Origin: Ichthyophonus hoferi
Taxonomy: Eukaryota > Opisthokonta > Ichthyosporea > Ichthyophonida > Ichthyophonidae
DNA length: 63,689 bases
Direction of reading: 5' to 3'
NCBI GenBank assembly: GCA_002751075.1
Contig: NAOQ01000113.1
Location: forward strand, 15,854 to 79,542
Shown: positions 36,654 to 48,900 of the stretch, in pieces
How positions within the stretch are numbered: the first letter of the stretch is position 1
How the letters are laid out: every line of letters begins with the position of its first letter
Notes under the pieces: model-generated
What the model was told of the DNA's origin: nothing
The model's database searches: none
Seen by the model: only the letters and a program-made list of their open reading frames with translations
Position numbers and translations under genes: made by a program

Positions 36654-39172
36654 CTAATCCGCATCCTCAAACATATCTTTATAATCTTTCATATGACTGG
36701 GCTTGGGTTTAGCCAGAATTTCATCCAGTTGCTGAGCACTGGGCATTTGAAACACATCCTCGAAATGACGCATTTGGGTAGAGGCCTGTATAGAGGAGGT
36801 ATGACGATAAGTGGATAGGAGGTTGTATGCATGTATGTGGGTTTATGGTGATAACATAGTAAGTATTAAAGGGTGTAGAAGGGATTGTAAAACTAAACCA
36901 GACCGATTACGCCACAATATAATGAAAGGATTTACAATTGGACCAACACGCACCATGTGGATACCGATGGGTTGAACTACGTGTGTAGCTGTAAAGAAGC
37001 AGGAAGATGTAGTAATTGGATATAAATCAAGGCACATGAATATAGACATGCAGAGACAAGAGGGAGAGATGAGTGAAGCATATATCTCCTTATAGGGGCA
37101 TATTAAAGAGGGTTACAGTATGCAAGGCAGCGAGGCAGGGTGTATAAGCCACCTTGTGATCATTATTTAGCCGGTCCTCTAACTCTTCAATGTTGTCAGC
37201 CGTGTAGAACATCTCACTTTCTGTGATTAGAAATACCAATACCCAGTATATTTGTTAGGTAGAGTACACAAAGTAAGCATTTGCTGAGGGTAGTGGTTGG
37301 GTTCCAAGAGGACTGCAGGCCATCTCCTATTTCTACATACATGTGCCTATAAGTCTCTTCACACCTACAACCTATCCCCTCTTAATATCACCAGTGTGAC
37401 TCAGGCCTTGCTCCTATATATAAGAGCACCATACCAGGTGCAGATGTAGCCAATTAAATCAGCCATACATTCTATCTAGCCAATCATACATAGGGGCCCA
37501 TCTCACCTTCATCCTCGTCCTCCTCGTCCTCATCTGGATGTAGGGCCTGACACTCTGACATGACTGTAAATATGGCATCCACTGGAGAGAGAGAGAGAGA
37601 GGAAGAGGTAGAATAACATGATGAATAGTGAAAGAAAGAGATAAGTGGATATACCCAGGGGAATATTTTGAACTATATACTATACAGCAAGTACATAGAG
37701 GAACCAGCTAGATGGGACTGTAAGATGATATGACATAAGGCCTACATACGAGCGGGAGGTAATCGGGCCCAATCACTTACAAGCTGTGGTATTGTCAGGA
37801 ACAAATCGCAGTTCAGATACTCGTGGGTCAGCCTCCTGTCCAGTCATGTTTGGTTCAGAATCCTGCCAAAAATTCCACCCATCATTAGTATGTAGAAGGG
37901 CCATTGAAGGTGATATACAGGTATGAATGAGATAGTGAGAAGAGGGAGAAGAGGGAGTGTGTATGGCCTGGGCCCACTCTCTATCTTTCTTTCCGTGTAG
38001 GGCAAGGCAAGTATGTATATATATCAAGTCCCCTTGTGTTATAAGAGTAAAGTAAAGGCCAGCTTGCTCCCACACCCTATTAGCGTGTCCATCACACCTA
38101 GTTACCATGGTAGCAGATGACACACTGGATAGACCATGACTCGCTAGCATGCATTACCTCTGACTATCCAGAGAGTAATGTTACCCGCCTTAACTTTCCT
38201 TATATGCCCTTTTTTCTGCTTCTTTCTCGTCCATTTTTTATTTCCACCTCCCTTTCCGTGTCTATTTATTCTTCTCTTATCTCTCATCTCTCCAGAGCTA
38301 CCTATAGGCCCCATTGTGCCCTCACATACCTCGTCTTGAACTTCTCCTTCTGAGTCCAGATGGCAGTAGATGCAGGCATGTGGGAAACTGGTGGTGTCGC
38401 GACAGGTGGCGTGGCACACGATGGAAGGATAGGCGAGGGCGTATCCCTTCTTATCTGTCTCATTCCACCAGACTAGCTGACTGCATAGAGTAAGGAGTGA
38501 TGAATACAGTTTTAGCAAGAAGAAGCAGTAAAAATAGGCAGAGAAAGGAGGAGGAAGTGCGGGGTCAATGGCCACCTCTATATTACGAGCGGACACGGCA
38601 AGGCTATGTCTAAAACCATTCTGTCACAGAAAGAATGAAGGGAAATGACAGGAAGAAAATGAAGACTATCTGAGTATACTAATATTGTACTAACTGTTAC
38701 GTATTCTCAAGCATAGATGCTTGTTATCCTGTCATTATAATCATGCTTGTGCAGCAGTGGCATATACTGAAATGCTAATTAAACAAAGAACCTGTTTTAT
38801 TTTATTGTGGATGCTTGTGAACTATGTGATACAGGCAGGGAAGCAGGAAGTGATAGAGGGAGGGTGGGTGGGAGAGAGAAAAGGAGAGATCTATGGATGG
38901 ATAGAGGGTGGGAGAGCTGGTGAAATACAGGGAGGAAAGCGTCTTCTGCTATGTAGTCCTTCGCTCTACAACCCAAAGCTATTTCTATATCTATCGTACT
39001 GTCACTCACACAAAGTCAGTCCATAGCAGTACATACAGGAGCATTACCTTTCGTCAACATAAAGGGTTCCTTTTCCCTCTGACACTGTATTGCTAAAGTA
39101 GAGTGAGGTGTTGGGTTCAGTGTGGCGCAAGGCCTCCAGAACGGGAAGGGTTTGCAAGCATACGATAGTCAT
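36654..39172 (-). CDS. CLNS1A: pICln, methylosome subunit / chloride conductance regulatory protein
   Basis: Six exons in phase (39172-39048, 38480-38330, 37862-37781, 37581-37507, 37220-37153, 36785-36654) give 210 residues; the human protein has 237. The PH-like fold reads GKGTLYVDES, QLVWW, GYALAYPSIVCHATCRD and the FRFVP-type strand SELRFVPDN. It is followed by the helix AIFTVMSECQALHPDEDEED, an acidic loop, EMFYTADNIEELEDRL and a short tail ending MFEDAD. In other eukaryotes pICln brings Sm proteins to the PRMT5 methylosome and chaperones snRNP assembly in the cytosol; the chloride-channel role is historical. The stretch between the sixth strand and the acidic loop is shorter than in human. 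All introns are GT-AG and short. Confidence 0.92.
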
Positions 39173-40883
39173 GTTGCACGATCATACGAGGGGCATAATG
39201 CTCGAGAAGGTGAAAGGTGGACGAAGGGTATAGCCGCCATTCGCTAATGTTTAGTATGATATAGCATTATATGGCATGAGATACCTCATTTTTAGATTAA
39301 AAGGATTGGCCACAAATATTATCAAATAAAATTAGTGAGGAAATTACCTCAGTAAATCATAAAATTGTACTTCTAGCCCAACCTCATCTATTTTGGGTGG
39401 CCTAATTAGGAGTATCCAATCCTATACTGGTGATTAATTATAATGGGCGGTAGTTAGTACAATGTTGTTTACATTTAACAATATTTAGACCTTCATGAAA
39501 ATACCACATATTTTATATTTATTACTCTATCAATATTTGAAACCTAAACAGATGTGATGTTTTGGCATTGCCTCCATATAATTGATGAATAAAATTTAAA
39601 TCTAACCCTATTATAGTGGTGTATTGCATATTGAACTTTAAATCTAATAATTGCTGGCGTGTCTTTTATGAGTATAATGTAGTACTAGAGTTAGTCGTCG
39701 TATTAAAACCATTCCTAAATGAGTGCAAATCAATTGCAGACTTCAATTTTTAATAAATTAACAATAGATGCATTTTTTTAAAAACTAGGCAGTTTCAATT
39801 AGACTCAAGATATGTCCTCCACATTGAGTATTCTAAAATTGACAAAGTAATTACCACTCGCTTGTTAAAGATATATAACTGATAGGCATATTAAATATAC
39901 ATATATAAGTGCACTACCAGTAACTATGTATAAATGTATATAGGAATTATCCTATCTATTAACAGCCAAAATCATCCAATAGATACATATCAAATATTAC
40001 TATTGTGTATCCTGTGCAAATGCACCCATATATATATATATTATTAATAATTCCATGATATATCACTTGTTACTAGCGTTGGCTCTTGCAATATGTATAT
40101 TATGAGTGTACCAGTTTCCCTCCCCCTGCCAAATTTCCAACTTTAATTTGGACAAAATAGCAAACATTCAAGCGATTTAAACTGATGTCTGATTTAGCTT
40201 CACGACTATTTATAATAGTGACAAGTCGTTGATAAAAAAATATCTTTAGCTCTTTAAATTTACTCACTTTTTTAAAGACATTTTTCTTGTATCAAAAGTG
40301 GTGAATGTAAACAAAATACACATTGACGCGGATCTAAATTACTTTAAGTTAGTCTACTGGATTGAATCGTTATCAGGACTTTATTGGTTCAATAACCTTA
40401 ATTTATTATACACATATATCCTTATACACTTACAACAGTCTGTCAATTACTCTACATATATTATGTCGTTTAAAATCTGTTTCTACCTTACATAAATGCT
40501 AGTGCAAAGTCTAACTAATAGTTTAAGACCTATCGTATAGCCATCTCCGTTTCATTCTCTACTATGGAAATAGAAATCATATCATTATGTTCTTGCCTCT
40601 AAGATAAGTACATCATAATAACGTATTCCAATCACTCCATGACATCACTCATTTTTATATTTGGAACCTTTATTCTCCACAGCTGAATGAATGATTGGTT
40701 GATCATACTAAGTTGTGATATCAAAACAATGGGTCCTCAAACTAAATTACATGGCCTATAGCCTAGTCTTAATGACTCATATAGTAAGATATAATAGGGG
40801 CTGATAGCGCTGCTAGATCAATCACACAGGTGCCCGCTCTTAATGCTCATAGCAGCCTATCCTATCCGCTATACAACAACCAA
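39173..40883. other. AT-rich spacer
   Basis: Nothing recognisable as a gene. It is more AT-rich and poorer in ATTGG/CCAAT pentamers than the gene-bearing parts. One ORF of 65 codons near 40300 has no familiar content. Confidence 0.5.
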
Positions 40884-41936
40884 TTATGTTATATCCATAG
40901 GAACAGTGCTGCCTTCTACGTCATCTTCCTGTGCGGGTGGAGTAGTCTCCACCGTGTCCTCCTCCTGTGGCCTAGCTCCAAACACACGTATCTCTGCCTC
41001 CGTGGAGTGTATGGTGCTGGTTACCTGTACCAACTGGAATCCACTCCATTGTCAGCAACCAATAGTGCACCAGCACATAACTGCCAACCAATCATCACCT
41101 TACCTTTTCAAGGCCCCTCAGATACTTCATGACGTCATGGTAGTGCTTGCTGGGTTCCAATAGCAGCTCACAGAAGCGCTGGGTGGTGAATGGTGCGCTG
41201 AAGTAATAATGAATGATTAGCAATGGTATACACACATGTCCTATGCACTCATACCTATAGCACTTACCTACTAAAGCTACCCAGGCTGCTAATAATCTGC
41301 TGCTTCAACTGTTCTACTGGACTAACATCTGTCTCTCCCAAATCTTGACAGAAGTCCTTTAACACCTACCCAGACCCCTCTCTCTGGTCAGAAGGGTATT
41401 TCCACAACACCACAAGAGGTCACTGAGGTCACTTATCGCTATGATATAGGGGCACTATGATTGGTGGTATATGCCAGTTAATAATGATTAGGCACATTGA
41501 TTATACAACCAGCATAGAGGGGGATACCTAGTAACCAGTAATCATTCACTTCCGTCCAGATAAGGCAGTAAAATCCATCAAGGTCACATGACTATGACCA
41601 ACACCAATAATTACTCACCTGCTCAAGTCGTAGTATGAGCACTGGTCGTAGTTCATCCCATGGTAAGCTGTAATAGGTCCCACCTAGTTAGCCTCACTAT
41701 CTCATATCCCCTGGCCCTCATGCAATAAGGGGTTACCATCACTTCTACTATCCAACATATACATATATACCATACCCTTCATATATCACACCTAGTCTAT
41801 AGACCCACCTGACCTGCCCCGTCTTTGCTATCTCCTGAAGCATACTAATTTGAACAAGCTCAACCTGGGGCACCTTCTGATTGGTTGCTAGGTCTATGGT
41901 GGCTGGCGGTACATCCTCCCCTCCTGCTGAGCCTAT
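40884..41936 (-). CDS. PPP4R2: PPP4R2-like regulatory subunit of protein phosphatase 4 (N-terminus incomplete)
   Basis: Five exons join in phase: 41936-41809, 41667-41619, 41365-41268, 41197-41104 and 41024-40884 (170 codons including stop). The family core is clear: EIAKTGQVSLPWDELRPVL, QLKQQIISSLGSF, APFTTQRFCELLLEPSKHY and MKYLRGLEK, followed by a short acidic tail with EEDTVE. PPP4R2 binds PP4 catalytic subunit and helps the complex act in DNA repair and centrosome and snRNP biology. The vertebrate protein has a much longer disordered tail. The start is not settled: a six-base first exon (ATGTAC at about 41999-41994, before GTGAGT) would fit in phase with a 57-base intron, but an upstream coding exon is equally possible. 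Confidence 0.82.
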
Positions 41937-41994
41937 CTGTTAATACTCACGATTAATTGGTTCCCTTGTTGGCTTTTATACACGCCATACTCAC

Positions 41995-43130
41995 GTACAT
42001 CCCTCTAATCCTCTCTCTCTTGTCTGCTATCTTTAGCTACCCTGTAACTTCCCTCCTCTTGCTCCAAGGAAGATCCCAAAAGAAGAACATACATATAGGG
42101 GGAAGAAGCAGAGAATATAGAGAGGGGAGGAGAGAAGAGAGAAGGGAGGGGGATTATAAAGATGAAGAGAGAAGAACAACGACGTGACGTGGCTGGCAAT
42201 ACACCTCTACAGTGATACCTCTAATCCCCTCTGTCTCACTCTATATGCTCCCACTCCTTCTCCTTATCCCAAACTTTCTTTGCATGATTTATCATCTACC
42301 GCTTCTCCACAGGTCCCTTTTATCGGAATTACCGAATTATATACCATTACATACCTGAATTCGGACAGATCTACATAGCCATAAACAATAAAATATGCAA
42401 TAAAATAAACATCCGAATAGATTTAATTAAAGAGTTTAATATATGAAACATAACAGTGAAGATAAAAGTTAAAAGTAGCAAGTGGAGAAAGACCAAGAAA
42501 AAAAGAATAAAGACCAAGAGGCGTCGAGGGACAGAAAGAACAAGATAGGCACAGGAAAAAGAAAGAAAAATGGCAAATAGAACAACAAAAAGCAAGGGAG
42601 TCAGTGCACTGGAAGCATAGATAGGTTATAAGAAACGGAGAGTGGAAGAAGTTAGTAGGGAAATGTCTACAACTAGATATACCTTGCAAACACTGGCTCT
42701 CACTCTCTGTAGCCATGTTCACTTTCTGGTCCTATTCCTGCCTCACAATGCCAAGTTACCTGAGTTGTGTTNNNNNNNNNNNNNNNNNNNNNNNNNATAT
42801 ATATATATATATGCATATACTACATACATTTATCTTCCATGTTTTATATTTCTATCTAGTGCTACAACATGATATAGCATGATGTCATACCTTAGGCTAG
42901 AAAGAGCCGTGCTAGATATTACCTAACTAATCTTCCCACATCCGAGAATATCTGGCGATATCCTGACCTAGAGTGGCTCATGATGAGCCGCCTTGTACTG
43001 ATAAACTGATAACTTGAGGTATGTTACTATTAATAATAGGATATAAGATAAGATATACAATAGGTACCTTGACAGGAATTGGGTGCTTAGCCTATTTCCT
43101 TGTATTTAAGTAACTATATATAGATACAAA
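41995..43130. other. Spacer between the head-to-head PPP4R2 and CLN6 genes, with assembly gap
   Basis: A run of N lies at 42772-42796, next to an AT microsatellite. Purine-rich stretches around 42080-42170 and 42470-42660 give long open frames on both strands, but none has domain content. It probably holds both promoters and perhaps the missing first exon of PPP4R2. Confidence 0.5.
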
Positions 43131-44823
43131 ATGACCAGAAAGTACAGTAAATTTCACAGGCGGACCGTCAAGGACCTTAAGGAAAATATACTGCACAACA
43201 AGGGTGTAGAAGACCATGATCTGGTCGAGGTAGTAAAGTTTGAAGGGGCACTATGGAGCCTGCTGGCAGCTGAGAACTGGGTGTTAGATGTAGGCAGGCC
43301 TTGGGCTATGACCTGGGTTCCCTTGTCCTTGTTTCCTTTGCACCGACCCAGTTTAGGGGATTACTTTCATATGCTTTATAATGTTATAACTGCCCATGTG
43401 CTGCTTAGCCTGCTCTCCAGGAGCGTCCACAGGTTTGTCTCCTCGACCTGCAGGCTAGCTCCACTTCCCTGAATAGACTGGCAACTATCTCTTCATTCTA
43501 TCATTTATTTATGATTTCCCTTCCTTTATTTTTTGCATAATATCATCACATCAAAAAAAAAATGATATAAAAAGAAGAAACACTGGCAACAGATATAGTC
43601 ATGAAAAGAAAAGTTAAGGGTTAGTTTAGGAGGACACAGCAAGAAAGAACCAGGGGAAGGAAATGAGAAAAATATATATTAGGGCAAGTTCTAGTAGATA
43701 TATGAAGGGAATAACATGCACATTTACTTATAGCCAATATATAACCGGTCAGACCTAGGGCGTACAGTAGAAATAGCATCATATACTGTTACGCATAGAG
43801 CCATACTTTGAAGACCATTTATTACACCTTGTCCTTTCTCTTTCTCTTCGCGCTATAGTTGAAGAGAAAGAATGAGTGCAGGGCTTATACAGGTTAGCGA
43901 ATACATGTTGGAGATGAAAAGAGAACCATTCCATATTAGACTATTGGCTATGGTATGAGTTATGGCCTTCCCTCCCCTATAGCCTATATCGTATCAATGC
44001 ACTCTTATTACCAGTCAGAGCATTAATCATAGGGGGATGGGTTAGACTATCAAAAGATATGGAACACTTCCTAGTGACATTGTTTGTCATGGGGGCCTCC
44101 ATTCACTTGGTAGGAGATAGTGTAAACCATAGACTAATACACCTAGGCTACCAGAACCATCTCACCCTGGAGGACAATCCCATCTTTGCTGATCTCAACC
44201 CACCAGGACTATTGAGCTCCCTGCAGTTATTGTACTTCTATGACGAGTACCTGGGCCACAACCTGTGGTATATCCCATATATGGCTATCCTCCTCCTTTA
44301 TTTCATGGGCTGTTTCCAACCCAAGCAGGTCCAGACTGAGTTCCTTCCTGTATGGGCCCTATGGGGATTGGTTCCTCTAAATGCGGTGTACTACTGGTAT
44401 CTCGCTACGGAGGGTCAGATTGTCCCTCTATTCCTGGCTGTCACGGCCTTCATGATGTTGACTCTTCTATACTGTAGCCTGAAAGGTACATCCCTATTTC
44501 TTCCTGTGTAATTAGGCATTAGCCATGTAGGATTGACCTAGGGAGGGTATGTGGGTAGCTAGGGAGAGGTGAAGAGGAGAATGGTAAGGATATAGGCTAT
44601 ATATTATCATACTGACCCCATGGAGGGTCACTGTATAGGGTTATGGCTGGATGCCAATGGAAAGTACCTCTTGATGACCTTTATTGGGGCTGACCTATTG
44701 GTTGCTATATGGGTCTCCTTCCTTTGGAATGACGTCACATTAAGATTTCGTTACCAAGGCTGGTTGTACTTCCCCGAGCCATGGGCCTACTATACTTTAT
44801 ATTTAGGTCCACTAATCCCTTGA
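43131..44823 (+). CDS. CLN6: CLN6, ER membrane protein of the neuronal ceroid lipofuscinosis family
   Basis: Three exons (43131-43432, 44019-44485, 44639-44823) give 317 residues; the human protein has 311. The match is strong throughout: NWVLDVGRPWAM, LGDYFHMLYNVITAH, VMGASIHLVGDSVNHRL, LLYFYDEYLGHNLWYIPYM, YYWYLATEGQIV, LWLDANGKYLL, WVSFLWNDVTLRFRY and FPEPWAYYTLY. It is a polytopic ER protein that, with CLN8, exports newly made lysosomal enzymes to the Golgi in mammals. The basic N-terminus (MTRKYSKFHRR) faces the cytosol by analogy. The start is the first ATG in frame. Intron 1 is 586 bases and contains a poly-A stretch; all splice sites are GT-AG. Confidence 0.95.
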
Positions 44824-45927
44824 AGGCTACACTATCAATGGGTAGGGACGTACCTGTGTATGGAGGTACCTATATATGTAGGTGCTTTTATATGGCTTTG
44901 AGTGTTGAAGGTATGGTAATGTTATAGTAGGGTATATGTTGATATGTTGTACTAGAGCAACAAGTTGAGCTAATATATACTATATAGGTAGGTAGGTAGG
45001 CATTGTATTATTGATCAAGGGCCTGTTGAAGATATTTAATAAAAGTATACACTGTACACCATTGTTATTATATGCTAACTCACAGAATGACCAGGTTGAT
45101 AATATGTAGTTGCAACCAGTAAGGTGGTCAATACCATGGCAATGGACCTTGTAAAAAAATGTAATACTTGCATTGGTATAGGGCGTAATAAGACTGGTGC
45201 AGCTGGGGGCGACCAGTTAATAGAGGGTAGAGGGGGGAATTATAATCATCACTCCATAGGGTGTAGGAAGAAAGAGCATGGGATATACTACTAGTGGGAT
45301 TTAAAACGGCAAGGCTATTGGTATGGTGGGTATGTATATTGCCCTATAGTAGGCTCCAATGAACAAAGATTTGTGTTTGATGTTGATTTATATGACTGGT
45401 GAACAGTAAAGATGGCCATCCACATCTGGTGACGTACTTCGCCAAGTAGAGCCACCGTACTATAATATATATATGGTACAGTTATTACCAAGGGCTAAGT
45501 ATTAATTACAGTTTGAAATTTTTTTGTTTTAGTGTAAGCAACAAGGTAAACAATGTAAAGAGCCTATGCAATTATAGACGTATATACAATTATATGCTAT
45601 CTAGTCCTTAGTTTATTGCCTTCTAAATTGCAGTTTCTGCTGGCGACCTAGTCTACCAATAGCCCTGCTATGCGCAAACGTTCAGATTATTTAAACCCAA
45701 TCATACTACAGAGTCATAAAGACGTATTGAAATAAAATAAAAAGAATAATATCACCTCACCCTAACCAGACCTTAAGTCAGGAGTATAGGTTCAAACTAT
45801 GTGAACCAGCTGTAACCCATCCATACATCCTATAGGGATTTTAACCTTAGCAGGTAGCCATTACTTCATAGTACCGCCTAGGGCACTGCTCCCTTGTCTG
45901 TCTGCACTCTGTCCTTTGTAGGGTCCC
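44824..45927. other. Short spacer between tail-to-tail CLN6 and ABCG genes
   Basis: No gene seen. An AATAAA near 45038 could end CLN6, and AT-rich signals near 45730 (minus strand) could end the ABCG transcript. Confidence 0.5.
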
Positions 45928-48900
45928 CTAGTGCTTAGTTTGCAGGAGTAAGACAATGTAGGCCACAAAACGTAACGCCAGGCCCAGACCAGCCATGATC
46001 ACCAAATCTAGAGGAGTAGGGGTAGGATATATAAGGGGCCTCTGTGGTTAGACCATGTAGCAAAGGTGATAGATATCAAGATGACAGTGTATAGGCATGG
46101 TCCTAAGGGGTAACCTATATGTTATACAGGATGACCAGCACATATTATACACTCTACTAGATAATAAAAGGAAGGGCCTCACCTATTGCAATGCGGTCAG
46201 CATCGTAACCATATCTAAAGTCTGCATAGGCTCGTATACTATCTCCATAGTTGCCTGGGGTAATACCATCCTAGGGTAGTGACATGTATGATTAATGCTA
46301 TGACCACCTTCACAAGCTAAGTATGTCTTTGGGCTTGATGACAAGGCATCCTATTATGGCTGAACATGTTTTATTCTTGAACACAGTACAAAGACTAATC
46401 ACTATGGGGTATCCTAGGCACTCATTTAGCTGTCATATAGTGGTTAATACCAATACAGCAATAGTACTATGATGACAGGGCACCAATGGATTGATGGGCG
46501 TATGCTACCAATAATATAAAGACTGCATATGGCAATCAACGACTAGCCTAAGTATAATTTAACTCACCAACAAAGTAAGCAGTGGCTGTAACTCAGCTGC
46601 AAAGACTCCTTCTCCAAACCACTGCAACATATGTAAGGGTTAGCCATGCCTCCTATAGCCCCCTGTCCTCCCCTCCTTGACATCTACCTACCCTGGGGAA
46701 GGAGAGATCCCCCACTATCCCTAACTCATGGGTATTGAACACAAAGCCTGAAGCAATCATCCATACAATGCCTGCCAGGGATGGCAGCCCACAGTTAGTC
46801 CAGTGATCTGGCTGTAATATAGATGTCTATGGACAAACACGCCTTGATAGGAGTTGACAAGGAAGGGGTCATGTATAAGGAGAGAAGGTCCAAGCTGTAA
46901 CGCTGCCTACTGGACCAATCATGTCGCATGATATGTACAATCGGAAAGTACATAGGTTCCTGACATGACCTATACATATATATCAAAGTATGAATATATA
47001 AAGATAAGTAGACTGCAATACAATGGGGTGCGCCCCATGTGAACACGTAGTAGCACATGCCTGAGGAGGCCAGTGCTCATCTTCCGTCCAACACCATCAT
47101 CTATTGTACATACTATAAAGGGCCCACCCATACAGACAGGGACTGTGGCTTAGGGTCTCATACTCACCACCAACTACAGCCCCTAGGCTGGCATTGGCAT
47201 AGCTCAGACAGGCTGCGTTGATATAGCCAATACCAAACATGCAATACACCAGGAGATACGCTGGGCAGCCCCACCACATCCATTAGTGCATGTATGATTG
47301 TTTCTGGACTAGGCTGAGAGGTCTCAGAAAGAGTGGGAAATAAGATGAAGTTATAATAAAAAAGACAGGATTGTAGATGAGCCAAGTAGGTGGAGGTAAT
47401 GCACATCAATGAATATATGTATTAAAGGCCAGGTCAGTGACAGGTGTTATAGAGAGAGGATATAGAGAATGAAGGTGGAAAACCTACTAAGGCCATAGAT
47501 GGCCCCATAGGGCCCTGTTGGTATGGCCAAGAGGTAGAATGCTGATGTGAAGCAACCCGCATAGAGGAAGGTCACCAGGAGGTCAGCCCCACCACGGCCT
47601 AGAAAGAAGGATAGGGTACTGATGCCAACTGAGACCACCCATTGGTCAAGAAGGCATTTGGTTATCGCCTCCTCCCCCCATATATCTATAGATACATAAT
47701 TAGCCATTGCTTATTTCCTTCCCATGCATTACCTGCGCTTTCTCTAGCTTGCACCAATCGCACGTTCCCTCCTAGGGTGGGTACAGCCATGGCGGTGGAG
47801 ATCACCCCTAGGCCCATGCCAATATACATGGCCATCTGGCCTACCTACAGCCCAGTAGAAGGGGGGATTGGATTATGGAGGTTTATACTTGCCACTATTT
47901 TGGCTAGCATGCATGGGGATATCACTTTAATATGCAACCTAAACATACTACCTAGAGTAAGACCATCTTTCATGGTCATTAATATTACAAGAAATACTAT
48001 CCATTTCGCAATTGGTTGAATATTAATAGACCAAAGTGTAGAGTTACCTGGTCCCTGGCAGGCATGCAGGTAGAACACCATTGGTGTAGGGTATAGTCTC
48101 CGTCAGTTTGTGTGAGGGCACTGGCCCCCAGTTGTTGTAGGCCTGTCATACAGGTCTGACCCAGATGTCTGCTTAGAGGCAGTCTAAGAGAAGGGAAGAG
48201 AGGAAACATGGGGGGGATAGGAGGGAGTATGTATCATGTTTTGCTGCACTTTCCATGTCAACCCATGGCCATCTGTACCTTTTCCTCCCTCTATCTCCTT
48301 CCCTTCCTCGCTCTATTTATCTATATATCTACCTCTATCTATAGGCTTGCTTACCTGAATCTTGGTTCAGTGAAGCCAAGGCCCACATAAAGACCTGTTA
48401 AGCCATACATCAGGCCATGTAGCACTAGGGTAGCGGGATGGTGGGCCCACTGTAGTAAGGCCTGATGCAGATACATGACTGTCTGACGGCTCCCTATGGG
48501 CCTCAGCTGTTAGACCAGGCCCCTAATGTCATGAGCCCAGGGAAGGTCTACTTACCTAGTGCCATTTGGGGGCCAAGTCCTGCAAACATCCTCTTGACAG
48601 CTTTTGCAATGTGAGGGCCTGAGGATATGCACCAATCAGTGATGAACTGTTTCAAGCCAATAGTCTAGTAGCACCCTGCCATGATGGCTTCTAGCACGTT
48701 TTCTATTGCAGGTTCACGCATAAAGTCACCCCTCATTGGAAAGAGTCAAGGCCATAGCAACCTGACTGACAGAGTAACTTTGTGTTAGATATAGCTAGGG
48801 TTTACCTGTCGATCTTTGGCCAGGGTCCAGCAAGGTAGTGGCTGATAGACTCAGACAGTCTTGGCTACATGGTGATTGGTGCCTGCAACTAGACTACAGA

